Part shown: positions 23,581 through 34,291 of the stretch, piece by piece
Position numbering within the stretch: the stretch's first letter is position 1
How the letters are laid out: every line of letters starts with the position of its first letter
Source: Romanomermis culicivorax
Taxonomy: Eukaryota > Nematoda > Enoplea > Mermithida > Mermithidae
Assembly (NCBI GenBank): GCA_963922205.1
Contig: CAWUHX010000254.1
Coordinates: 310,001-374,000 of the forward strand
Length of the DNA: 64,000 nt
Direction of reading: 5' to 3'
Notes under the pieces: generated by a model
Told to the model about the DNA's origin: nothing
Database searches by the model: none
What the model saw: only the letters and a program-made list of their open reading frames with translations
Position numbers and translations under genes: made by a program

Positions 23581-23680
23581 NNNNNNNNNNNNNNNNNNNN
23601 NNNNNNNNNNNNNNNNNNNNNNNNNNNNNNNNNNNNNNNNNNNNNNNNNNNNNNNNNNNNNNNNNNNNNNNNNNNNNNNN
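23581..23680. other. Assembly gap (100 N)
   Basis: One hundred undetermined bases. Exactly 100 suggests a scaffold gap of unknown size, so continuity between the two sides is by scaffolding only. Confidence 0.99.
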
Positions 23681-24720
23681 TGATGAAACCTTCCACAGAG
23701 CTCAGTTTTGTCATCAAAGATTTTTCATATCTGCCTATTTAGACGCCGTGTTTGTTTCATTTCCCAGTTTTCCATTTTGAAAACAATTGAATTTATGGTA
23801 CTTCTCGCCTCAGAACCACCAGAAATATAGATGTATCAGGAGACTGGTCGGTGTAAAAATTCGGTTCTGTATTCAGGGAACATACAAGCTTTGAAACAAC
23901 GTTTTTTGAACGGTCGTACGGTTGTGCTTCTTTTTGGAAACAAACGGAGACTTCCTTCAGAAGTTTGCCCAAGAGTCTATGAGATCTCTGATCAAATCCG
24001 CTGGTTGTACATCCATACCCTCATCTTATGACATGTAAACATCATCAAAATTGTTGTTGGCGGTTGTGACACAGTGGCTGTAGTGTGATAGATAGCTACA
24101 ACAGAGGAATGTCTTCTGATTATTTCGTCCCTGTGATGAAAGAGTAGCTCTATTGGGACAGTGGCTGTAGTGACGCAGTGGCTGCAGAGAGAGGGATCCT
24201 TTATGACTATTCTAATTAGTACTCAACATATAGTAAACAACCCTTAATTTCAAACAAAAACAACGTGATTCTACACAAACCTGACGTTGAAGAAAATCAT
24301 ATTTGGCACGGGATGTTTTGGCAAAAGCCCAATAAACAAAAACTGCTCATAAGTATCGCACGGACGAGAACACATCGCTCGTATACCAGGGCATATTAGG
24401 CACCATGGTAAGAAAGACAAGTGCAACTGAGAGATTTCTCCAGAAGGGTTTTTTCCGACCACTTTAAGGGTCCACTGAATCCTCGAAGTAGTTCAGCAGT
24501 CATAGGTACGAACGTTCCAAGGGATAAAAAACTGACAGCCTGTAGGGAAAGATGCTCACATGAATTGAGGGAGAATGTTGTTACGCAATTTATATTTGCA
24601 CCAGAGTCTGATTAGAAAATTATCATTACAGTAGAATCTTTTACTTGAGCTATCAAAAGCCGGATGATAAGCATGGTCGCAGAAGCTGAAACGACCATCA
24701 AAACCATCGACAAAGTCGTT
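23681..24720. other. Intergenic, nothing recognised
   Basis: No supported coding sequence. A motif ACAGTGGCTGTAGTG recurs three or four times at 24069-24186 as a small degenerate repeat. Confidence 0.35.
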
Positions 24721-25315
24721 TTAAAAACGAAGTGGCGGAACACGATACGGTTTGGCGTGCTTGACATGGTCGTATGCGATCAAAGCTTTCAGGTAAGTAG
24801 CCAAAAATATAGACGATTTTTCTAAATTCGTGAGTGATGTAGTGAATAATTTGATAGGAAACATAAATGCCATAAAATCGCCGAGATTGACATGACATAG
24901 GAATAAGTTAGAGAGTATTAGTGAAATGGGAAAAATTTTTCGACTTTTGCGCCTATTCGCTCGATGAGTCAGAATTTTCCACGGTCGATAATCAGTGGCC
25001 AGGATTCCAAAAAAAGAAATGATCCACAAAGATGAGCGATAGATCATATCATAGGACTCTTCCATCTTCTCCGGCACGTGCTTCACACTTTGGATCAAAT
25101 TAATACACAACATTGAGTCCAAGTGCCAGCTTGCTTATAATTATGTTGTAAGCAAAAAAAGTTAACTTTCTGTCCATACTGACACGACACATTCCACTTA
25201 CCATATCGAATAGAAGTTTCATACATGATTTTTTGTTTGGTTCATTGGCAAAATTTCTAGATTGCAGATAATTTCGTCGTTTAGCACTTACAGGGTTGAT
25301 GTAATGATCTGTCAT
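24721..25315 (-). CDS. Possible chemoreceptor-like (gustatory-receptor-type) membrane protein, N-terminal exons
   Basis: Reading leftwards, an ORF from 25315 starts MTDHYINP and reaches a donor GTAAGT at 25201. A second ORF, open to 24721, holds a candidate membrane segment (SSLWIISFFGILATDYRPW) and a second hydrophobic stretch (LILSNLFLCHVNLGDFMAFMF). A first helix ending in FFGIL followed by a basic stretch is reminiscent of invertebrate gustatory-receptor-like proteins. The two ORFs do not join in phase at the sites I can see, and no later exons were identified. It could equally be a chance ORF or a decayed gene. Confidence 0.28.
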
Positions 25316-25322
25316 TCGATCA

Positions 25323-26142
25323 AAAAAAAAAACGGAGAATGTTCGGTGAAAATCTATTTAGGAAAAATTGACTTCAGGTAGGTAGAACATTGTTTTGCAA
25401 ACATTTTATTACAGTACATAGAGCTGTAAATGATTATAATTTAGACACATGAAATTGCAATTTATGAGGATGACCGAGAAAAACGTCAACATCTCTGTTC
25501 TTTGATTTTGTGAAGTTGATTAGTAAAATTCTATGCTCAACTTTCAACAACTGATCTCATTTTTTCGAGTCAGAAAACAGTGTAGGAAGAATGTAGGATG
25601 AATGCTCTTTGCATCAAACAACAAAAAAAAAACTTTCAAATATATTGACAGTGGCAAGATCAGTAGAAAATTATACTGTGAGTTCCACACAGGAGTAAAC
25701 CTTCGGAATTTCTTTAACTCTATTTGTTTTTTGGCTTCATTATGGGCTTTGTTTTTCCATCATTTTGATCACCCATTCATATTTTTTCATTCAGACATCG
25801 ATTGTTAATTCACGTACTTACGCTTGATCAAGATTTTTGTCTTTCTTATTTTTTCTTACTTTTGTCTTCTTAATCATTGAGAGTGTGACTGTGGTCAGAA
25901 TGAAGTCAGATTTATCTGCTGTGAAACATTGAAAAGGAGTCGATATTAATAGGTCTGGTACTTCCCACTAGTAGCTCTTCAGGATGTGTATAGTAAACCA
26001 AACGTTCCAGTATGCCAAACGAAAAACTATCCCGTTCGTATCTGTATGCGGAATAATGCTGTAGAATGGAAACCAAGTCCTTATACTTATACACTTTATG
26101 GCTTACCGAACTTTCTTCAAACTTTTTACACATAGCTATATA
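25323..26142. other. Intergenic, nothing recognised
   Basis: AT-rich sequence without a supported gene. It ends abruptly at the telomeric array (AAGTCTAAGCCTTGACC). Confidence 0.35.
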
Positions 26143-28024
26143 AGTCTAAGCCTTGACCTAAGCCTAAGCCTAAGCCTAAGCCTAAGCCTAAGCCTTAGCC
26201 TAAGCCTAAGCCTAAGCCTAAGCCTAAGCCTAAGCCTAAGCCTAAGCCTAAGCCTAAGCCTAAGCCTAAGCCTAAGCCTAAGCCTAAGCCTAAGCCTAAG
26301 CCTAAGCCTAAGCCTAAGCCTAAGCCTAAGCCTAAGCCTAAGCCTAAGCCTAAGCCTAAGCCTAAGCCTAAGCCTAAGCCTAAGCCTAAGCCTAAGCATA
26401 GGCCTAAGCCTAAGCCTAAGCCTAAGCCTGAGCCTAAGCCTAGAGCCTAAGCCTAAGCCTAAGCCTAAGCATTAGCCTAAGCCTGAAGCCTAAGCCTAAG
26501 CCTAAGCCTAAGCCTAAGCCTAAGCCTAAGCCTAAGCCTAAGCCTAAGCCTAAGCCTAAGCCTAAGCCTAAGCCTAAGCCTAAGCCTAAGCCTAAGCCTA
26601 AGCCTAAGCCTAAGCCTAAGCCTAAGCCTAAGCCTAAGCCTAAGCCTAAGCCTAAGCCTAAGCCTAAGCCTAAGCCTAAGCCTAAGCCTAAGCCTAAGCC
26701 TAAGCCTAAGCCTAAGCCTGAGCCCAAGCCTAAGCCTAAGCCTAAGTCTAAGCCTAAGCCTAAGCCTAAGCCTAAGCCTAAGCCTAAGCCTAAGCCTAAG
26801 CCTAAGCCTAAGCCTAAGCCTAAGCCTAAGCCTAAGCCTAAGCCTAAGCCTAAGCCTAAGCCTAAGCCTAAGCCTAAGCCTAAGCCTAAGCCTAAGCCTA
26901 AGCCTAAGCCTATGCCTAAGCCTAAGCCTAAGCTAAGCCTAAGCCTAAGCCTAAGCCTAAGCCTAAGCCTAAGCCTAAGCCTAAGCCTAAGCCTAAGCCT
27001 AAGCCTAAGCCTAAGCCTAAGCCTAAGCCTAAGCCTAAGCCTAGGCATAGGCCTAAGCCTAAGCCTAAGCCTAAGCCTGAGCCCAAGCCTGAGCCTAAGC
27101 CTAAGTCTAAGCCTAAGCATTAGCCTAAGCCTAAGCCTAAGCCTAAGCCTAAGCCTAAGCCTAAGCCTAAGCCTAAGCCTAAGCCTAAGCCTAAGTCTAA
27201 GCCTAAGCCTAAGCCTAAGCCTAAGCCTAAGCCTAAGCCTAAGCCTAAGCCTAAGCCTAAGCCTAAGCATAGGCCTAAGCCTAAGCCTAAGCCTAAGCCT
27301 GAGCCCAAGCCTGAGCCTAAGCCTAAGTCTAAGCCTAAGCATTAGCCTAAGCCTAAGCCTAAGCCTAAGCCTAAGCCTAAGCCTAAGCCTAAGCCTAAGC
27401 CTAAGCCTAAGCCTAAGCCTAAGCCTAAGCCTAAGCCTAAGCCTTAGCCTAAGCCTAAGCCTAAGCCTAAGCCTAAGCCTAAGCCTAAGCCTAAGCCTAA
27501 GCCTAAGCCTAAGCCTAAGCCTAAGCATAGGCCTAAGCCTAAGCCTAAGCCTAAGCCTGAGCCCAAGCCTGAGCCTAAGCCTAAGTCTAAGCCTAAGCAT
27601 TAGCCTAAGCCTAAGCCTAAGCCTAAGCCTAAGCCTAAGCCTAAGCCTAAGCCTAAGCCTAAGCCTAAGCCTAAGCCTAAGCCTAAGCCTAAGCCTAAGC
27701 CTAAGCCTAAGCCTAAGCATAGGCCTAAGCCTAAGCCTAAGCCTAAGCCTAAGCCTGAGCCCAAGCCTGAGCCTAAACCTAAGTCTAAGCCTAAGCATTA
27801 GCCTAAGCCTAAGCCTAAGCCTAAGCCTAAGCCTAAGCCTAAGCCTAAGCCTAAGCCTAAGCCTAAGCCTAAGCCTAAGCCTAAGCCTAAGCCTAAGCCT
27901 AAGCCTAAGCCTAAGCCTAAGCCTAAGCCTAAGCCTAAGCCTAAGCCTAAGCCTAAGCCTAAGCCTAAGCCTAAGCCTAAGCCTAAGCCTAAGCCTAAGC
28001 CTAAGCCTAAGCCTAAGCCTAAGC
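26143..28024 (-). repeat. Interstitial telomeric array, (TTAGGC)n on the minus strand
   Basis: About 1.9 kb of GCCTAA on +, i.e. TTAGGC on -, the nematode telomere unit. All units have one orientation. A variant block (GCATAGG, then GAGCCCAAGCCTGAGCC, then AAGTCTAAGCCTAAGCATTAG) recurs from about 27040, with a partial copy near 26397, separated by varying numbers of perfect hexamers. The array joins the truncated LTR at 28023-28024 without a gap. Long Leu-Arg, Leu-Ser and Leu-Gly ORFs across it are repeat artefacts. Confidence 0.97.
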
Positions 28025-28192
28025 CGATTTTCTTCTTTCAATAAAAACAAAAACAATCATCAATGAATGACCAAAAACATAGACGACCGGCATATTTATG
28101 CACGGTGTCTATGCAAATCGGCGTCGACGCAAAACGCGTCGACTTCGGCTATTTCTTCACAACTTTGAGATAGACTATGTCCATCCCTGACA
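28023..28192 (-). repeat. Truncated 3' LTR fused to telomeric repeats
   Basis: These 170 bp are identical to 41373-41542. The element strand reads TGTCAGGGATGG... to GAAAATCGGC and continues TTAGGCTTAGGC, whereas the intact LTR continues GGCCCGATTG. The GGC at the break is shared by LTR and telomere unit, a microhomology junction. Confidence 0.95.
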
Positions 28193-29022
28193 TCCCTCGA
28201 GCCTCGAAACTGACCAACGGGAGGTTAAAAAGATTCATATTACGCCGCAATGACAATTTTGGAACCTTTTCAGGCCCTAATACAGTCAAAGCAGTTTTCT
28301 GAACCTTTTTGGTCATTCATGCCCCCTTGCGGAAAGCTTTCCGAATGACCACCCTCTTACGTCAAGTCTTTTACCAGGCATACCGGAATGTCCACAAGGC
28401 CGTCCGGGTGCGCTACCTCTTGGTCTGGACGCCGACGGATCGACGACTCCGCGTCGGCTTGACTTTGTTGGCGTACCGCCGAAATCCAATTTGACCTGCA
28501 CCAGGGCCGAGGGTCTTCGGTTGCCGTCCATCCCGTGACCTTTCGTTTCGTGCTTTACGCTGGACGCCAGGGACAGAACATTTGTCTGTCTATCTCTTTC
28601 TGGTTGTGTGTTTCGCCGTGAAGCCTCCGCCTTTTTTCCAACGTTGCCCTCGCCAAAAAACATTTTCTAAAATATCTAAATAATTTACAAAATATATACA
28701 TTAGTACGCATATCACAAAAAAAAAAAATCAAAAATCTCCCGGGCGTATCGATTTGAGCAAAAAAAAAGAAAAAATAAGGCGAGATTTAGATGAGATTAA
28801 GTGAAAAAATAAATTTTTTGTACATGCCCGTTTGGCGATGCGAGGTACGAAAACGAATAAAAAATTTAAAGCACGCAACAAATAAGAAAGATTTTTTTTG
28901 TATTTTGTATTTTATATTTTTTTTTGTATTTTTGTGGTTTTGTATTTTTTTTGTATTTTGTGTTTTTTGTGAAAAATAAATGCGAAAAAAGATATTTTTA
29001 GGCCAAAAACTATGCGGCTAAT
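28193..29022 (-). promoter_or_regulatory. 3' non-coding region and PPT of the minus-strand element
   Basis: It contains, towards the LTR, the blocks shared with 8690-8986 (GTCAAGCCGACG, GAGTCGTCGATCCGTC, AAAAGACTTGACGT, CCTCCCGTTGGTCAGTTTC) and the PPT GGCTCGAGGGA (28203-28193). GGTCATTC...GAATGACC (about 28358-28310) can fold as a hairpin in the place where the other copy has its CCCTTCGGGG hairpins. The part next to the gene (28680-28980) is T-rich on +. No supported ORF. Confidence 0.55.
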
Positions 29023-32000
29023 TTACTGTTGCGGCCCGCCGCCTCCTTGCGCCCCTCTCTGGGCTCCTCCACGACCTCCGTAAGGTCTCCATACCCACTG
29101 GCCCTGTTGGCCTCCTCTGCCTTGCACCTGAGGCGCGGCACCTCTGCCACGCACCGCTCCACGACCACCCCGGTTGGGGTTGTGGAACTGAAACTGGCCT
29201 CGGCCTCGGTTACCAGTCTTTTGCACCTTTCCTTGCGTACTTGGAGCTATTTCCTGGCTTCCTTGGCCTTGACCCTGACCTTGAGGTCCGGGAACCTTCA
29301 AAGTAGCGCCAGTTTTTCCGTCTTGAGCTTTACTGAACTTAACAGAGCTTTGCAAGTCTGAACTGGCACTTCTTTTGGCTCCCATCACTCCGACCTGGTG
29401 ATTGCTACTAAGCATCACAGATCGAAAGGCCGTTTTATATTCCAAGGGGGTATCGTGGTTATTATACACCCTCAACAGTCGGTTATTCGCCGCCACCATC
29501 GCCCTGGCATAAATGTTTCCAATATGCATCGGGGATAGCGGGGCGCATTCCAACACGAGGAATAGCATCATAACCAAATACCTTACCGAGGAAAAAGCAT
29601 CAGGTGCTCTCTCCGACTTGAGCCACCTGGGGAGAAAGTCATACATGACCCTCTCCCAGAGTTCTTCAGGTAAATTTGTCCGATCATAGAGAAACGCTCC
29701 CTGGACTCTGAACTGTTGTTCGTAGTCCCGGTAGATTTCCCTAACGGCGTCGTTTACCATGAAGAAGACTCTTTCTGACTCAAATTGCTCGAAAGCAAAA
29801 TATTTGGCCACTGCACTCGTAAAAAATGATATTGGGCCAGCTTCTCTGGCTTTTGGCTGGTAGACATCCCAGAAGTCCAAGAGACTGTCCTTAAATTTTT
29901 CCGCAGTCACTTCCGGCGTTTCAGTTACCTGAGCAGCCTGTGCCTGCTTAATTTTGCTAGGAGCAGTCCCTTGCACTTGACTAGCTGCCACTCCAGGTTT
30001 TTGGTCCTTGCTGGGTTTTGCCTGACCTTTCGGTATCGGTTTCCCCATCGCAAGGCCTATTGCGCCTGAAGCTTGACTAGTTGTGGATGTGCTATCCAGA
30101 GTTGCAGTGACCACTGAAGATGTGGCCAATGACGGTGTTCCAGTTGAGGTAGAAGTAATTTGGGAAGTGGGGGTAGTAGTGGAGGTAATCGTAGGAGTTG
30201 AGGTCGATATGACGGACGAAGACGCCGTCTTACTTTCTTCCTCTTTCGCTTCTACTTTTGCTCCCTTACTACCCTTCTTCCTCTTTTCCTTCTCCTTAAT
30301 TCTCATTTTCTTTTTCCTCTCAGCCATAAATAATATTTTCTCGTCGTTCCAACCCTTTTCTCTCATACTTTGAACGACTTTGGCTGAGTATAACCCTGGA
30401 ACACCCCCATCAGCAGAAAACGCTATTACCTCCCTACTTTCCGTCATCTCCGAATCCGGCGTTTCCGCTTTCGTTTCGTCAATAACCAGCTTATCGGAGG
30501 GCATATCGTCGTCCACTTTCATTGGCGATGGTGGCTCTAATACGACTACCTTTGTTTCCAATTCGGGCGCTGCGGTATCATCTTTTTGGAGTCCGAATTG
30601 AATTGACATTTGGCGAAGTTTTTCGTTGTAAATCGCCGCGTTCTTTGCTAATTCTTCCTCCATTTGTTCACGTTGGAGCCGAATTCTTTTCTTCGCCTCC
30701 TCTTCCATCTCTAGGATGATTGCAAATCGACGTTGGTTGTCGAGGTCGGACTGCGTCTGAGCAGTTTGAGCTTGCATCAGTTCCGTTGCCGGAACTGATT
30801 GCTCTTGCTGCTGCTCATCTTCCGACAGCTCAGTCACGTCCTCGTCCTGAAGTCCTTGGTCTGGCGATTCATCTTCAGCCGGCAGTCCCACTGCATCGCT
30901 GAAGATTTCGCTTTCCGACGTTTGGACTTCCTGACCTGAAAGTATCGGAAATTCAACAACACCGACATCAGCCTGCTGTTTGCTCTCATCTTTCAGACTA
31001 TCAGTCTTGATGGGGCTAATCTTGCCAGCTAATTTGGTGACAACACCTTCACCCGTTTTATAACTAAATGTGTGTAGAATTCCCGGTAAATCCGAGGCCA
31101 GAGGTCTAAGGTCAAAAATCTTTGTAGGGAAGGCTATACTATACTCCCTATTTTCCGCTTTTGACGCATAGACGTCTCCAACCTTGTCGATTTTCGTTTG
31201 CCAGGTTGCCCCATATCTTAATGATGGCGTTCTTTGTGCCAGCTCGATATGGTAGAACCTAACATAATAATACGGATTTGAGCTATAGCTCTTACTGTCC
31301 GTAGTTATCGTGTCAGGGCTGCCAGGGATCGGCGCGCACACATCAGCATTTTTCCACAATCTTAATCGAATCGGCATAAATCCGAATCGATTCATCCAAA
31401 CATATATTCCGGCACCTTTGCGGGGTACCTCATACTCTATGTTTGGAAGCGTTTTCGCCAACATAAGATATTGGGACAGCCTTTCGTCTGACCGCCAAGC
31501 CATTTCTTTTATTTTGCCCTGCAGCTCTGGGCTGAACGATGTAATGAACCTGTAACTGAACATTTCGGCCATTACAAAGTCCAGTTCCTTTCTGCTGTGG
31601 GGCCAGATCACGTGAAAGGCTAGCGGGACTAAAGCACAAGCGGCTTGCAGTTCCGAGAACCGCTTTTCCTCGAATGCCTTAGCATACTCCGCCAACTGAG
31701 GCTTCCAGTGATCTTTGTCAAAATAGCCTACCCCAGGATCAATATCAATAGGCACATGAACCAGATGATTTTTTAGGGCATCTAGTAGTGCTTGCTTTTG
31801 ACGATCTTGGGGTAGCTTGACAACTTTCCTGGCTGTGTCGATGAACCAAACTAAAGATGCTGGTTGAGTGAGTTCCTGATACTGCTTTCCCTGCGCCATC
31901 TCCTCCACTAGCTGTAGGCGCAACCTATCCTTGGCCGACAAGCGCTGTTCAGGCCTAATCATTTCGTCGTCGTCGGGATCACTTGCCTCATCATAGGAAT

Positions 32001-33863
32001 TGGGCTTTAATTTTTTACCCTGGCGATAAGCACTTGGATAAATGCCTCGCCACGGCAAATTTTCTTTCCCCTTCCTAGGATTGCATATGTCCCGATGGCA
32101 ACGAAAATTAGGCCCTATTTCTTGCACTTGTGTGGCCCATCTTGCGTACATTTCTTGGCGCATCATGTGGTAGGTGGCCTCAGGCTGCCTAACCACAATA
32201 TCAGGTGTACCCACAAAGTTACGTAGTTTGTAGTCCGTAACTATATATGAGTAGAACTGATAAAATTTATATGAGAGTATTTCAATCTGGGCCGGATCGA
32301 CTATATCGTGAGGAAAGTTGGCAACTCCCCCACATAGCTCAATCACGTACCCATAGTGAAATGCTCCCATAAAAATTGCCAACGAAAAATACGCGTCCAT
32401 ACCAGCGTACTGCAGCATTTCTTCAGGAACTCTTTCTTTGGCAACACTTTGTCTATTACGTAAGAGACTGAAATCAGTCTGGTGAGGACCGATGTCAGCC
32501 AAATACATTTCGGCAAAGAGTCCCTTCAATTTCAATGTCTCAGGGCAGATACCTGCTTTCCTGGATTTGGTAATCTCGCTTCCCATGATCTGCTTTGCCG
32601 TGACGCTTAGGTCGTAGTATCTTCCTAGATTTCCATCTTTGATACTACACCTAATCGCGTCAGACAAATCGCGACCATCGGTGCTTTTTCCGCATCCACG
32701 GACATTGATAATTGAAACTATGTCTTCTAAAACGGCATAACCGACTAACAACGTCGCTGAGCGTAAAAAGTGTAACAATATGTTCCACTCTTGCTCTTGC
32801 AGCAACGTTAAGTCGATTACGAACGTTTTGCCATTTAGATGGGCGAACGAAACTAATCTGGCAAACTGGTTGCCTTTTTCGTTTTCGCACCCCCACCTAA
32901 ACAGCTTTCCAGCGTCCTCTCGGTTCACCTTCTCTACATCGAAGCCGATAATGCTCATGCCTCGGAAAGTGCTGCTTTCTAGGTGTTTTATCACCCTTTC
33001 CACACTTCCCATGGGAACAATTATCGGCTCGATGGGGTTGGTCGGCCAGAACTCAAAAGTGGCAAAAAACCACCTTTCTAACTCCGCTATCCGCATTGCC
33101 CGACGGATATTGTGGTCTAAAAAATTCAGGAGAGATTTAAATTTTAGCCAGACATACTCTACTAACTCCTTATGTGCATTTTCGTGACCCTTTTTACACT
33201 CTTTGGGTAATTTTACCCATTATTACTCCTTTAACTCTTTGGGGAAACTCTCTAGCGCCTTTGTGCAGAACACCGTTTTAACTTTTGAACTTTTTGAAAT
33301 TTTGGAGCGGGAACTTGATTTTTAGCCTTTCTGGCCGTTGGGTGTCCCTTTATAGAAACCAAAATTGATAGGCAAAAATATGTGAAATTAGGTGTTTTTC
33401 ACTCTAACCCAACACACCTTTGCTACTCGATCAGCGCTTAATCGATCACAACCTTGATCTCCGCGACTAACTCCTGCTAATCCCCTTCTTCGCCGCTTTG
33501 CGGAAACCAGAGGGAGCGGGAATGACAAAAAACCTCCCCTAATCGGATCACCTAATTCGACCGAAGTCTTTTTCGGATCACCTAGGTTCGGCCCTTGCCA
33601 CCCCCTTCTACCTAATTTTTTGTGTTAATTTCTCAACTCCCAGTTGGTAGCTCGTCCGAGAAAGGGCACAGAAACAGTCTTACAAAACACCCCTGACGAG
33701 CGTAACCTCCGCTCATTTTCTTACCTAACTATTTACAAATATAAAATGGTTGCTTACCGTCGACCAAAAAATAGCGATTATTCTGCCGCGGGTGCGGCTC
33801 CCCAAATTGGACTTCATCGTCCGTCGCGTTGTACGTCCGAGTACAATCGTTCGGCGTACCCAT
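29023..33863 (-). CDS. Retrotransposon extra gene: DEDDy 3'-5' exonuclease-like protein with RGG tail (two exons)
   Basis: Exon 1 is 33863-33758 (ATG, 35 codons plus one base, containing RQNNRYFL) and ends at donor G|GTAAGC. Exon 2 is 33116-29023, after TTTTTTAG. Phase is kept and the spliced product would be 1,399 residues; alternatively the ATG at 33096 in exon 2 would give 1,357. From that ATG the exonuclease motifs are GFDVE (Asp53, Glu55), [10 protein letters not shown] (Asp125) and YAGMDAY (Tyr230, Asp234), the DEDDy set of RNase D, WRN and MUT-7/EXD-type enzymes, which remove nucleotides from 3' ends. Then come two unrecognised conserved regions (near residues 400-550 and 560-660), a low-complexity, partly coiled-coil acidic part, a basic segment ([14 protein letters not shown]), a conserved helical region (about 1050-1240) and a Gly/Arg/Gln-rich tail with RGG boxes. 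No signal peptide or membrane helix was noticed, so it is not an Env. Role unknown; RNA 3'-end processing or interference with small-RNA silencing are inferences. Confidence 0.88.
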
Positions 33864-34291
33864 TCGAAATTTTTTCTGGGCCCGATTCTTTGCACCGAAA
33901 TAATTTTAAAAAATTTTTAAACCGAATTTGCAGCTGTGAAAAGTAGACAGATGTATAAAACATTTACAGTCTATTCCCTTGCGGCTGCAAATTACCTCAC
34001 GGGAGGGTTCCTCCGTTCACAATTTTTCGAAAAGATTTGAAAATGAAGAGCAGACGCGGGACACGACTTTTGAAACTTTTGAATGATTTGGAGTTGTTAA
34101 CCAAGAAAGTGTAAAATGAAAAAATGTACGAAAACGGGTCTTTCGCTTTAAAGCTTTTCCCCCGCTTCGTTAAAACACAATCCTACATTTCCAAAAATAT
34201 TAAAACGGATTTCAACCGTTACAAAACACGATTAGAATAAATATTTATTAAATATACAAAATAAATACACGCAAATCGGCAGATTTTGCCG
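33864..34291 (-). other. Spacer between pol and the extra gene
   Basis: Non-coding. It contains a strong candidate 3' splice site TACTTTTCACAG (AG at 33935-33934), 70 bases before the ATG of the extra gene, in a position equivalent to that at 3252-3253 in the other copy. A donor-like A|GTAAAG overlaps the second codon of gag near 40839, a placement known from retroviral subgenomic splicing. The pairing is inference. Confidence 0.45.

Noticed and set aside
23408-23742. ORFs crossing the N run
   Set aside because: They exist only because the gap is translated as unknown residues.
26143-28024. Head-to-head telomere fusion
   Set aside because: All repeats have the same orientation; no inversion point is present.
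26098-28066. Long ORFs of Leu-Arg, Leu-Ser or Leu-Gly repeats on both strands
   Set aside because: They are translations of the hexameric telomeric repeat, which has no stops in several frames.
28309-28663. ORFs on both strands in the retrotransposon 3' non-coding region
   Set aside because: Not conserved as protein with the other copy; only nucleotide blocks are shared.
29023-33863. Envelope gene in the position downstream of pol
   Set aside because: No signal peptide, transmembrane helix or fusion-peptide-like segment; instead exonuclease motifs and an RGG tail.
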